From: Saccoglossus kowalevskii
Lineage: Eukaryota; Hemichordata; Enteropneusta; Harrimaniidae
Length of the DNA stretch: 64,000 nt
Direction: 5' to 3'
Assembly: GCF_000003605.2 (NCBI RefSeq)
Contig: NW_003151782.1
Span: 45,545 to 109,544 of the forward strand
Positions 44,320 to 57,906 of this stretch are shown in pieces; position 1 is the stretch's first letter; each line of letters starts with the position of its first letter. The notes under the pieces were generated by a model. That model was not told the DNA's origin and did no database searches. It saw only the letters and a list, made by a program, of their open reading frames with translations. The position numbers and the translations under genes are program-made.

Positions 44320-47300
44320 GTAAGTTGTTCCTGAAAATTTATCATCGAAGTGTGTGTTGTACACTAACTGACTAATCTCGTATATTTAGTACGACTTGTG
44401 CTTTCTCGGCTCACATGTCCCATGTAACGCAACATATGTTCACAGTGCTATAGTCTACATGTTTCATGTTTCGTTCTAACATGCGTCACAAATTCAGGCG
44501 TAATAACAACGATCGGCACGGTGCTCTCATCAATCCATCATATACATGTGATCAATGTTTTTAAAGTGATGTTAATACATACTGACACAACGACTGTGTT
44601 ACTGAGCTTTGGTAATGTTTGAAAAATATGTCTTAAAAGCGTTTACTACATAGACACTAACGACAGGTGACATTCACCATGGATTAGGTGTGAATTTAAT
44701 TATTCGGCGCAACACTATTTCATTTTAAAACTCAGATGAGATATGCGTGATGCTGTACGGGACACTATTATGTTGAATATATGGGAGGAAGCGCAAATAG
44801 ACTATTAGAGAGAGTGTCTTAATATGAGCTATTAAGAGGAAATACGGTGAAAAATGTCAATTAACGTTTTTATGTATGTTCAGCTTGTTGCGTCTTTCCA
44901 GACTTTTTAGTGACTTTGGTGGAAAGTATAGTACATTTCTAATTAGTTTGTTCTAATGTAGCTGTGATGTCATGACTGTAGTAATCCTATTTGTAGAACA
45001 CTACCAAACAGATAACAAATATGTTGTGGGTGTTTTTATAGAGGATCGCGTATTAGCTTGTTGAGGACATTCATTCTTGTAGCATCTACGAATAGCCACA
45101 CTACAAGTACTCATTTTTCATATCGCTTCGTTTCTATATATTCTAAATATACACTTGTTTGATCTCAGATACGAGACACTGTGCTGTGTCAGGGTTCGAC
45201 AATTCTGTTGTTTTACATTCTATGTTTCGTATTTCATTTACACGAATAGAAATGCGTGTCGATGCATGCCGTGCTTTGAACTGATACTTGAGATATACTG
45301 TCATGTTGTTCACTTCATAACTACCTCGGGACTACTTGTTTTCTCTATAACATAGAATTAATAACGATAGGCGGCGAATCAAACAAAAATTCCTCATTGT
45401 GTAATGTACGCATAGCGAGTTGGTTTTGATTGGTGGTTGTGTAACGTAATTTCGAATTGTCACGGGAGTTGTGAATTGATTCAGTAATTATATGAAATGA
45501 TTTCTTTCAAATTTGAAGAAAGTGATTTCACTGATGTTTACGAAGCGGTATTTAGCTTGAATAATTTATATATGTAGTAGTTATATACGATTATGTTAAG
45601 TGCCGCGGTTTACTAAACTAAAATAAAGAACACCAACGTACCGACGTACAGGTGCACATTTCAGAATAATTGAATCAAATGTATTTAATTAAACTGTACC
45701 TTGCTGGGAAAGAGTGATCTAAGAAATATATTGCATTACTAAACCTTTGCGCAGTGTTAAAATGTATATTTAACACAGCTTTCTATTATAAGAGCTATCT
45801 GCCGATTACATGCAAACAAGCAATTGTCCAACATTTAGTTTATTGTCCTAATTGTGAATACATGTATCAGTTCTCAGAATGAAAATCTGTATGAATTGTA
45901 TGTAATTGACCTAATTTGCATAATATACGTGTATAACACGTGCCTTGTTCATTACAATTAATGAGACTGAATAATACAAATGTTTCAATGTTATACTATG
46001 ATTTCCGTGGCGCTTGTGTGGAGGATTAGTGTGACGAATTCGTACGCCACAATATCAACAATTATATAAAATATTAGAAGTCAGTCATTTGTTTTGTTTT
46101 CTTGGACTTTTAAATTTGGAAAATATGTAACAAAACATTCAAGTTTTCATTTGATTCGAATGCCATTGAAATGTGTATTTGAATTTCATGTGAAAAGTGT
46201 TCCAGAATACTCGTTGGTTTACACAGATAGGCTTATGTGTATACAGGGCAACCCCAGGCAAATCATTGATTATTTCCTACAATTCGCGATTATTCAGACC
46301 TTAAAAGTCTGAAACTTCAAATGAAGCGCTACGAAAGTTCACAGAGCGCAATTGCAGCGCTAATTATTGTATTGTGTTGTATCGTTATTAAATAAGTTTT
46401 GAAGGAGTTACCCAGTTACTTTACATATGATATACAGATGGAGATGGGATTAATGCAATCATTAAATCACGTGGCGTAACGCTATGAATTGCCATGTTAC
46501 GAAAACAGATTATTTAACTTAGTATTATTATGCCATATAATACGGTTCATTTTTTCAAGCTTCGAACATAGTGAAATACGTTCTTGTGAAAACACACTTC
46601 AACAGTAATCATTGGTGATATATATTTTGTGAGATATGTTATAAAACCAGTTTGTTATAAAACAAGCTATCTTTTCTGTACCCCATAAACATGGATTGGA
46701 TATAAGTTATTTTTTCGATAAGCGCATCAAATATCACTAATGCAGAATATTATCGCATCTTACCACGCAATCGGTAATTGTGACAATGTATGACCCTCGT
46801 TCAAATGTATGCAATACAATCGCCCGTTGATAAGCTGTGTCAGTGCATGTCAATTCATATAGATAAGGGTTTCCAATGTTGTGAACATATGTGAGGAAGC
46901 ATAACTCAAAAGTATATCACAGCATATATGTTTTAGCCTGGGAACGTGACAGCGACAATATACCGGCTACTGCTTTTGATTTCCCAAGGACTCGTCTGTC
47001 TTTTATAAAGCAATGCTAATTAATGAATTTCAGGATGCTGCTGGCAGCGCTGTCTCCAAGTTTATTTTTAATTATTTGTGTAGTTTATACATATAACTGT
47101 ATTATAATATTGATTCTGCAGTCCAGATGAAGGATCACAGCAAGAAAACGCATTTATCACCTTTTATCTTGAGGCAGGCGCTTCTTGGTTTGTAAATAGA
47201 AAATAATACTTGTGAATAACAAGTATCAAAATGCAATAGTGAATGTAGCGATAACACTCAAATACATTCTTGACTGAATTTGCAAAACTCAAATAATTCC

Positions 47301-50286
47301 CATGGAATAGATGATATAATTCCTTTTCCATATTCAAGACGACTCGACTATGATATGATTTATAATAACCGGAGGATTACCCTTCCCGTCTTCGTTCATA
47401 TGTAGCTAAACCTACTGTTATGATTTTTCCATGCAAATTTTATACTGATAAAAAAATGTAACACTAGGTATTTTGAATAAGTGCACAATGCGCTTTTGAA
47501 AGTTACTCTCGTAGTGTGATTCAATGTGACTCGTTCGCTTTAAGTATTGAATACATCCATGTTATTATAATAAGTATTTCTATTCGCGTAAGTATGTTAT
47601 TTTGCAAATGTCTAAAGTTTAGCGGACAAAAGTATAGACTGTATTCCAAATGCTGTATATACATTCTACAGAATTTCTTTAAAAACTTTCTGGCATTCTT
47701 TTTTTTTGAACCGCATTGACGACTTTCTCATTGGTAGATATGCACACACACGCATCGCTTTGCTGTGTAATTTACATCACTGCAGTAGTGATGAAAATGA
47801 CTATGTATATTAGATTCAGAGATTCTCGTGCATTGTAAGAAAGATAGCTGGATCAGCAGCGATGTGGTAATGATGATAATTAACAAACAATATTACATTG
47901 ATAAATTGTCAATGGTGCATTCGCTCATGCAATAATCTTTTGAAATATCATCAAAGAAAGAATTCACCATCACTACTGACGTCGGGGAACTACTAAACTT
48001 AACACAACATGTTGAGGTGCTGAATTTCCAATCAGCCGTTTTTTTATTATAAAGGAATATACGTGTCGTAAATTCCACGCTCGAAGTATGCCTTACGCAC
48101 GTTTTGTAGAAAGATGTTTTTGTGTCTTTGCCAATATTGTTACACATTGGGAAAACCTGCACTGTTAATTGGGATGAACCAACCATTATATGCTTTAACA
48201 CGATGCTCGATGATGTGAACAACTAGTACTTGAAAACTGGCAGCTATAGACATTCCTAGAATGTAAATTAGATTCTTTACTCAAGATATCACATAATGCA
48301 GGATGATTGGACTATCCGAAACTTCACTGTGAATAGAAAAATATGTAAACAACTCCCACGTGAATAAATTAACTGTATTCCGTATAACTGTGTAATGAAC
48401 TTTGACAAGTTCTTCAGCCATGATAATTTTAATGTATGCGAATTACGCAGTACAAAGGTGTTGTTATTTGATGAGAAGTCCATCAGTTTTTAAATTGTAC
48501 AGTATAAACCATGAGGGTAAATGACCTTCAAACAATTCTAATCTAATTTTCAGGATTCTAACATCTTTTAAACGTTACTTTCAGAGTTGAATTGTATCTT
48601 AATGTAATACACACAGTCGACGATATAATGTGGCAATCTATTTCCGTGTTATGCCATTCCTAATTACGTAGTAGGACGCGGGTTGCAAGTTACCATGACA
48701 GCTATGTAAAGAACAGCGCAAACACTTAATGCATTCATAGTCTAAATTAGTTGCGCTTTCAGGTCTTTATAAGCCACCTCAAATCCATTGTGAATGAACC
48801 ATACATAATAAAATTGAAGTATCTGAGAAGGAAAACGACGTCATACGCTTGAAAGTGTCCCATTTCGTTTCATAGTTTTCACCTATGCTATGGGCAGGCA
48901 CTAAAAAATGTGAATTCTTGGTATGATTTAGTAGAAGAACATGTCTCGCATTTAGTTTGTATGTGTTTATTTGTTTTTATTTTAGTATTTAACTATGCCC
49001 GTTTAGTAACGTTGTAATCGACGATCAGAATGTAATTTAACGTGATGTTCTACAAAAGATAATATCACATTCCAAATCAAAAAAATCACAATTAATCAAC
49101 TGGGGGTCACGACTCACGATAAACTCTGTTGAAGAGTATGCTAGGGAATTAATGTATCTGGTTGTGTTGAAACCGAGACAATTTGTGTTTGTTTCATTCA
49201 TTAGATTTCAATCATACATCAACAGTCGCTTGTCCATAGTATGCGTGATGTTGTCAGACACAGATCTCGTTATATTACTATGATCTATTATCATGAATAC
49301 ATTATTCAGAAGAAAATCCAAAGAATAGCCATAGTATGTTACACATACATTGTGTTTTGTTCTGGGCATAACTGGTGCACATTTCTTTCGCACCAAACAT
49401 ATGCTCTTATTTTTCGTACTAGTTTCAAACTGGTTCGAAACTAAACATGCGTTAACACTATGTCAACAACTACTGTTCATTTTTCTTCACTTATGATTCT
49501 TTACATGTTACCGAGAATTACAGGATACAAGTATATTAAGCAATCTTGAATAGTAATTAGACGACAGAATAGCAGCTAAGCTGTCTCAGACATCATCATC
49601 TAAGCTGGTGGGTCAATTGGATAAATGTTTATTTTTTTCACGTCTGTTCAATCGAGCTCAAGTGAGCTACAGGGTTTTATATTATTTCTAGTTTTTTACA
49701 TTTATGTATGGAGTTTTACCGTAACGAAGGACAATTTGTAACCATTCAAAGAGGTTTAAGGTAGAGATGCAGGTTCGTGGGCACTTGGGGTGAATTGTTT
49801 TTTCTTTGCTGTTTATTATCCAAATAGTCTTGCCTATATACTGTTAACATTTTGTAGAATTGTGAATAGTGGAACATACCCAAAAAAGATTTTAAAATGT
49901 AGATAACAGGTTCAAACATTATCTTTTTTGAATGCTTAGTAAGATTCAGCAAGGCTGTACATAAATAATAAAAAAGAAACATGGTGAAAAAAAGAAATGA
50001 CGGGATCTCCATATTATGCACTTTATTTAACTTTTAACAAAACGATAATACATTTAAATTTGGAACTGTTACGGCCATTTTAGTTATGGGCATTAGTAAA
50101 CTTCTTACTGAGTGAATTGTTATGCAAATTAGCAATTGTCTCAGATTCTTGTTAGTGCACATCCCAGAACTTAAAAAAAATAGCTCTTAGACGCTTTGTT
50201 TTGAAATTTACACAAATGGTTGATAATATGCATATATTCAAAACGTCGTCAGTGCATTGTTTTTGGTTGGACAGTGTTACAACAAT

Positions 50287-50330
50287 CGTACAGACAACCA
50301 GCCTGGGACGTACAGACAACCAGCCTGGGA
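50287..50330. repeat. 22-bp perfect tandem duplication
   Basis: Two identical 22-bp copies beginning CGTACAGACAACCAG, at 50287-50308 and 50309-50330. A recent slippage or micro-duplication event. Confidence 0.93.
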
Positions 50331-51303
50331 GTTAATTTATGCATAAACTTGAAGTAGTGAAATTTGAGCTGCTGCCCTGCAGAATTGACAACTGGTAGAC
50401 AGTTTTCAAGACGGCACTTTCTTCATAGTAAACAGATGTACCCATAAATCATTTTTGACAGAAACAGAAGCATGGTTTAGAAGAAATTTTTTTTAAATCA
50501 CTTTTGACCAAAAACGCGCATGTTTGTGCATATTTCAAACTACAGTGTCCATAATAAAAAAAATACTTACAAAATTTTAAAAATTCATACAATAAGCTTT
50601 CCGAAAATATATAGTTTTGTGGACAAGGGAGGTCATCTTGGTTTCCTAATTAAATAAGTAAAATACCTGTCAGGTAAACTGGATCTCTACCTTAATGTAG
50701 TTATAGTTATTTAAATGATATGCACCAATTAATTCTTGGCACGGACTGAAATTTTTTTGCGGTATGATTTCAAGAAAAACATTTAACCATATACTTGAAC
50801 GACGTAGTACTGCGTTCATCCAATTAACCAGTGTCACGATCAAAGAAACGGTCTTGATGTATAACAGGATCATTTTCAAGGTTACCCAATCAACTAGAAG
50901 ATGCAGGTTCAGTAAACTGGAGGAATGCTTTTTTTTGGGTCAAATCTCTCGTATTTTATTTGACAAAGTTTCTTGGTTTTCAGTTGGATGATCAGCTCAT
51001 TGCATGTAGTAGTAGCATTGCATACAGTGTCTTTTTGAATACAGCGGCCGTGATTAGTATTAACGATATTGTGGCGATGTGCATTGCTTACAGTGGTCGA
51101 GAGTTAGAATCATGCGCGTTGCGCGTGTATATGATCGCAATTTGCCTTAACGTATATTGTAGAAATACTTACCGTTAGTGTAACACCATACGGCCTGATA
51201 TTATCGACTTAGACCTCGACTTATAACTCTATAAAACAGGATATTTATATGCACATCGTCGTCAGGATATGAACTGAGTTAGGAAATTCTGATAAATAGT
51301 TAC

Positions 51304-51315
51304 GGGGGGGGGGGG
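51304..51315. repeat. Poly-G run
   Basis: Twelve consecutive G bases in AT-rich sequence; the length may be uncertain in the assembly. Confidence 0.9.
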
Positions 51316-54147
51316 CTTGCTGTCACCATATCATTATGACAGTCATGAGTACGTAACGTAGCAACCTGATACATTGCGTATCATATATCACTAGTTTTAA
51401 TAATAAACGTGCGCCCCATCTTTAAACTTTTGTCAGCTATTCCCGCAAACATCACAGACATTGCAAATATCCACTACCACAACAAATATATGAAGCTAGA
51501 TATATTAATACCAGCAACTTTGTACATATCTGTAAAATATTTGTTTAAATTTATGTGGAAACAAATTTAGAACATATATAAACTGTATACAGTTTGGCGT
51601 TATTGCTCCCTTCCACCTTTCACCATTCAGAAACTAATTATAGTTGCAGCAGGGGGAGTCTGTCCATAAACTATTGTGTGTATAAGTTACTTATTAAACT
51701 ACAAAAGAGACCTAGGGAGTGCTGAGTTTAAAGCAATACTGTTGAATCGTACAAAGAAATACACCATGCGACGTTATAACACGTTTTTCTACGTCATGTT
51801 TTGAATCACTTAATAAATATTTAAAATTTCTAATTTAAATTCATAGTCAGATGTTCAGTTCATTTTTGTTCATTTCTTTTCAATACCAACTTTCTGTAAA
51901 TGTCCATAACAGTATGTTGAATGGTTCACCATATGACAATATCCCTAATTTGCTATTTTAAGCGAATGTTTTTGTTTTATTATCAAAACCAACTAATACC
52001 AACCAACTAAAATGTCAAAAGTGTTATGACATGTTTGTAATCGCTTATTGTATTATCGCGGCGGCCATCTTTTATTTTGCTTTGACAATACCATGATCAA
52101 TGTTATGACCTTATATGTCACTACTAATTACCTTTTTAAAATGTGATGGGTCATATTGAATAACTTGGCTTCGACTCAACAAAATATTCGAATAAATAGT
52201 ATCGGAATAAACGATAACAGTTATAATTCGATTGACGTTGTTTTACTGGTAAGGTGTGTACGTGATCTGAACATACTAAACAGGTCATACGTACCAACAA
52301 TATTTTAGTTAGTATGATGTATTTGCTTAGCGAAATTGCAATTACCAAAACTATTATCAATACATTACGTGACATTAATAAACCATATGCAATTAAAGAT
52401 TATAATTCATTGTAGTATCAAATTATCGTTTTTTAATTATTTTACGAAACGTGCAAATATACTGAACTAAATAAACAGGTAAATCGGGTAAATATTCCTA
52501 GACCAATGTTTACTGTATTTCCCAGGGGCATTGACCGTCCATTTAGATTGAATTATCATTTAGATGAACGCACAGACAGGAGATTACTTAATAAGACAGA
52601 ACCGCAACTTGTGGGGTCGGTCACAATGTCAGAAAAGCAAAGCTGTATGGAACTGCATTATTAACGAAAGATTGATTCGCAAATATTTGCATAGCATTGT
52701 TATCAACAGATTGACCCAATTTCCACAGTAGATCGTCAACATAAGCGAGAGTTTTGATGTTTAACAGTATTGTAACTTCGTGGAAATTGAAAATAAATTG
52801 AAATATACTTAAGTTAGTCATTTAATGTAATAACCCCACTGTATACACGATGGACTTCTCAAGTATCGGTTAATAAAGGCAAAACGAATGAATGGATCTT
52901 AGCAACAACGCAGCGGAAATTACACCACAATGCAATTTACAATCATTGGCAATAAGTTAAATGATGAATGAAGTCGACTGTTAATCCCAAGGTTCATTAT
53001 TATAAAATCTATATTTAACAACTAGATTGAACACATGTGACTGTGTGAAATGAGACACGCATCTGCATTATATGTAGCTCTTTGTTAGTGACTCTCTTTA
53101 ACGACAATGGTGTGTCGGATTATATTTTTTCTTAACTCGTGGATATACACGAGCCATGGATATCTGTCAAATGCAAAAATGCAGATCAAATCAATTATTG
53201 GAGAATTTGTGGAGATGTATGTGACAGCTAACGTCGGATGATTTCAATCTTACTGCAATTCAAGTGAGGAGATTACTGCAGCAATAAATCGGAACATACC
53301 CGACACCTTCTGATCATATTGGAAATTATATTTAAGCTCGTACGGGAATGTCTTGACATCATCTCGCCAATTTCTGCGTCTATAATTGCCCTATTATCAC
53401 ACAGTAATGAACAGCGCGTCTTTCTTTTATTTTCTAACTAATCTAGACATCTGATGCTGATATGCTGATGTAGTATAAGTAATAAGTTTTAATAGTGCAT
53501 AAGGTGGTCCATAATTTTTCCCTATATCCTCACATTTTTGAAATTAGATTAAATAACTTAATAAATAAATATATATCATAGTACAATAAATAAGGCAGCG
53601 TGATTTCACAATAAATACTAACTTGACTACTGTAAACCACACTGTAAGATTGAATGATAACTATACAGAGAAAAGAAGTCATTGTAACAGGGAATAAAAA
53701 AGCTTTCATCCATAATTGCCCAGTTATAGCGGCTTTTTTCCGTAGCGTGTGATCAGGTGGCAGAACCTTGAATAGCAATTGCTATATCAATACAACACAG
53801 TAATGGTAGGCATTAACTCCATGCACGTCATTTATTACGCATGGATGATTTGTTTCAACGTGTGACTGATTATCTTGTGTCGCCGCCAATACGAAAAAAT
53901 ATATGGCTATCCAGTTAATAAAGTCATCGGAATTCAGTGTGATGTATTATTAGACAATATGTCACGCTCAAAGTAGAAAACGGCACGTTGTTTGTCAATT
54001 TATCAACGGTTGTATTTCTTCAACTTAAACGCTTTGAATACTTAAAGCTGTTGTAATTTTCTAACACAGGTTCAAACGAAATCGATAATTTCTTTCGTCA
54101 TATATTAGTCTCTTCATATGGACATGCGGTTTGATTTCTTATTTTAG

Positions 54148-54234
54148 GTCATTGCTGTTTTCCTGGTGCATTTTTGTCTTGTTAATGTGACTGCAAGTGT
54201 ATGTACAAACCTGACTCATTATACCACGTATTTT
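54148..54234 (+). other. Candidate signal-peptide exon, possibly of gene C
   Basis: An acceptor TTCTTATTTTAG (AG 54146-54147) and a donor TTT|GTAAGA (GT at 54235) bracket 87 nt that read in phase 0 as a hydrophobic signal-like stretch (VIAVFLVHFCLVNVTAS) followed by a Cys/Asn/Thr segment with an NLT sequon. It ends in phase 0, matching the phase-0 start of the exon at 57907. No ATG lies in the exon, so a further upstream exon would be needed. The next supported exon is 3.7 kb away. Confidence 0.3.
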
Positions 54235-54857
54235 GTAAGACATGGCAGACTGCACTCTACAGTCATTCTGTGTCAGGAATTGATCCAAAAACTTTCCTGT
54301 TATGAGGCGATTACGCTGACTACCGTACCGTTCATTAGCATTCTTACAATTCCACTATCAACAGCACTCCAATATTCTGCCATAGCGAGCATCACATCGC
54401 GATACATTAAACGGTGTTCAAAATATCATCTACATGTGTTTGATGATGTGGCTCGCTACGCTCACAATGAGGGGAGGGGTGTATCCTAATAAGCGTGATA
54501 ATTGCAATAAACCCTTTATGGTAGATAAATGACTACACGTCCTTGCAAGATAATCTCAATCATAGACCATGTTGTCTTTATATGACAAAATACTTAGTAC
54601 ATATTGAATACCATCAACAATTATTGAGATTGTCGTCTGGACACAAAAATATTTTTATGGGGAAAAACACGGAGTAGGTTTACTTTTAAAAGAAGTAGTG
54701 ACATTTCGCTTTTTACAAAAACTATTAAAATCTTAGAATAAATGTGTTTATTACATTATCAAGTAGTAGCAGTAGCCGGCGTTGATGTATGCAAATTATT
54801 GGAACACACAAATAACGATCATAATGTTAGTTTCTGCTTGCAAAATATCTCGGAATG

Positions 54858-54950
54858 TTATTTTACTTTATTTTATTTTATTTTATTTTATTTTATTTTA
54901 TTTTATTTTATTTTATTTTATTTTATTTTATTTTATTTTATTTTATTTTT
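54858..54950. repeat. (TTTTA)n microsatellite
   Basis: About 17-18 pentanucleotide units. It makes a spurious Phe/Ile/Leu/Tyr repeat frame. Confidence 0.97.
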
Positions 54951-55970
54951 TGCAACATCGTTTGCTTTATCATGACCGAGCCCGAGCACATTTTGCATTA
55001 AAATGAAATATAGTTATTTGTGGACAGAATGTTATTAAATATTTGAACGTCTTGAAACCTAACGTACCATATAATAAACTAATACGTGTCTAGAGTATCA
55101 AATTATGTTCTGAGATTCATCTCCACTAACATAGTTGCTCATAAATATTTGTAACAGAAATCGCATAACTTATTAAACGATATTTGATAACTTTAATATT
55201 ATTTAAGTATCATAACATATAATGATTATAATTAATATACTAACAAACCTGCACAAAAACGACAACGAAATGAATCTGGAAACTGAAAAATGCCAAATGA
55301 ATTGAAATGAAGAAAAAACAAACTGATCGATATCACTGATGTTCTCTGATAACATCTAACAACGTAATTGCACGGATTATGAATCGGACAGTGTTTCAGA
55401 AAGATACAATTCCCATGGTAGTTATTACAGGAAGTAATTTTGTTTATTGAGTTCCGACTTTATCGTTGTGTTTGGTTACACTGTAGACACGACGCCATGT
55501 AAAGCTGCCATAATTAGACATGAATCCCAATGGCCTATTGGACTAATGTGTATGCTCTGTTCATTTCCACCAAATATTTGAATAATCTCTATTTGGGGCA
55601 GGGGTTAATCATTTATATACCTATAATCTTGTTTTGGTTATCCAGGATGACCGTACACAGCTGACCGTATACAGCCCAGTGTTGTGGACATGCTTCTAGA
55701 GTGGATGTAATGATACAAATACATATTACGCGTTACTTCAATAAAATTACTGATTTATTTCTGAAATGTATGCGGAAAAGGTTATTTGAAATTAGATACC
55801 GTTGTAAGTTATTAGGCATAGGATTAAAACTGCTAAACCAATTGTGTATCTAATCCATAGTCGTGAGGATGGGAATTATTAATAAAAAGTTCATTTCGCG
55901 GCCATTGAGATACTATTTCACACAAAAAAGAAAACACTGTATTTAAAACTACCATCACAAATTAGTCTTG

Positions 55971-57358
55971 AAATTGCACTGGTACTCAAACGAGAGACTA
56001 GTGTATACAAATGTGATACACACTGTACTCGCCCATTGTACATAGCACACATCACTTTGTACGACGACGTCTATGTTTAGAAGGGAACACAATGATTGGT
56101 TTCATAAGAACTATTATATGTAAAGTTTAAAAAAAATCAAAATACATATATAAAATAAAAGTGGCGCCTNNNNNNNNNNNNNNNNNNNNNNNNNNNNNNN
56201 NNNNNNNNNNNNNNNNNNNNNNNNNNNNNNNNNNNNNNNNNNNNNNNNNNNNNNNNNNNNNNNNNNNNNNNNNNNNNNNNNNNNNNNNNNNNNNNNNNNN
56301 NNNNNNNNNNNNNNNNNNNNNNNNNNNNNNNNNNNNNNNNNNNNNNNNNNNNNNNNNNNNNNNNNNNNNNNNNNNNNNNNNNNNNNNNNNNNNNNNNNNN
56401 NNNNNNNNNNNAGGTACGTATACCACGCTTATTAAATACACGATGAGCTCAACGTAACTGTCGTATATTTACTCTATAAATGAAAATGGTGGACAATATT
56501 CAAACCATTCAAGATATACTGACTTGGAGAACTGACAATATACTTGGCAACAGTTGCTAACAGTGTTTGTTTTGCTACTTAATATGAGTCCAATATACGA
56601 TCAATACTGTGTTTTTATATTTCAGTTAGTTCTCTTTAATTGTAAAGGTTGTTCGTAAGAAAGGTGTACTCTAAAAATTGCCCAGTGCCCATGTTCCATG
56701 TAATTGCACTGTTACACAAACGAGAGTCTTGTATGTATACCAATGTGGTACGCACTTGCCCATTGTGCATAGCACACACAGTATCTTCACCACATTGTAC
56801 GACGAAGTCTATGTTTAGAATGGAACACAATGATTGGTTTCATATAAACTATTATATGTATAGTTAAAAAGCAAATTCAAAATACATAAATAAAATAAAA
56901 GTGGCGCCAAGCCAGCTTCCTTTAATTGCATACTCAAATATTAACGGGTCATAAATTGTGTTTGTGTAACACGTCACTAGAACTATCATACAATAATTTA
57001 TTGCAAATTACAAATTTATATTTGTTCCAGTGAATTGAATACCATTTAGAACTTATCGTGTAGTAGTTAATACATTTTTTTTCATTTTAAATTTGCGGTA
57101 GTTTGCAATAAGACAGGTACATATAACTCGCATACTATATACACAATGAGCTCAACGTAACTGTGGCATATTTACTCTGTAATTGAAAATGGTGGGCAAT
57201 ATTCAAACCATTCAAGATATACTGACTTGGAGAACTGACAATAAATTTGGCAACAGTTGTTAACAGTATTTGTTTTGCTACTTAAAATAGCTCAAATATA
57301 ATGTCAAACGTGTTTTTTTTTATCTTGCAGTAATTTCACTTTATTTGCACAGATTGTA
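55971..57358. repeat. Tandem segmental duplication, about 0.7-kb unit
   Basis: Copy 1 (about 55971-56653, containing the second N gap) and copy 2 (about 56701-57358) align along their length. Anchors include CTATGTTTAG at 56071 and 56809, GTGGCGCC at 56161 and 56901, and CAATATTCAAACCATTC at 56494 and 57198. Both end in a T-rich run and a CAG resembling a 3' splice site. Many substitutions and small indels show it is not recent. No coding frame is shared. Confidence 0.9.
56170..56411. other. Assembly gap (N, 242 bases)
   Basis: The gap lies inside copy 1 of the tandem duplication. The matching interval in copy 2 (about 56909-57114) is about 206 nt, so the gap size is probably overestimated by about 35 bases. 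Confidence 0.99.
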
Positions 57359-57906
57359 CAGAGGGATTTACTCCGAAAAATAATATAATATAGACCTGTA
57401 CATCAGTAGTAACAATATACAATCACTGAATACCTCTGTTATTGTTTAGTTACATAAACACACACATGTGAAAACTAGAAATACACATATTATTTAATTC
57501 GCACATAATATATCACATAAATTAAGCAGTATGCATTGTGTTAATTTTCATTACATAAGTGAATTTATTTAATTCGTGGAACATGTTTAATGATATCCAT
57601 TCCACCAGTCTGAAATTTAATTATGTCAAAACAAATCTCATTACACAAACTGGTTGTATTTTTTGTTTCGTAATGTTTATATTATTGTTCCGTCTATATC
57701 GACTGTTAAATATAGTGTATACGTGCATCAGTACACATGTAATGGTATGTCTGGTAATATATATTGATTGTATCACTTTAATTAGTTCATAATTTTTTTA
57801 AATCATAATAACCAATTTTTATAATTCATATGTTGAGTATTGTGTGTTTAATTTCTACCCGGTGATATGCATAATATACTAATTTTAATGCGTGTTTACT
57901 TACTAG

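Larger units (their letters stand above)
42159..54147. other. Gene-poor stretch, no gene recognised
   Basis: About 12 kb with no supported gene on either strand. It could be intergenic or a long 5' intron of gene C. A CRE (TGACGTCA, 42360-42367), one weak exon candidate (44251-44319), a 22-bp tandem duplication and a G-run are listed separately or noted here. Confidence 0.5.

Noticed and set aside
24131-54147. Search for reverse transcriptase, integrase, transposase or capsid-like proteins
   Set aside because: No frame in this stretch shows such motifs; apart from the SINE and a possible SINE relic no element could be supported.
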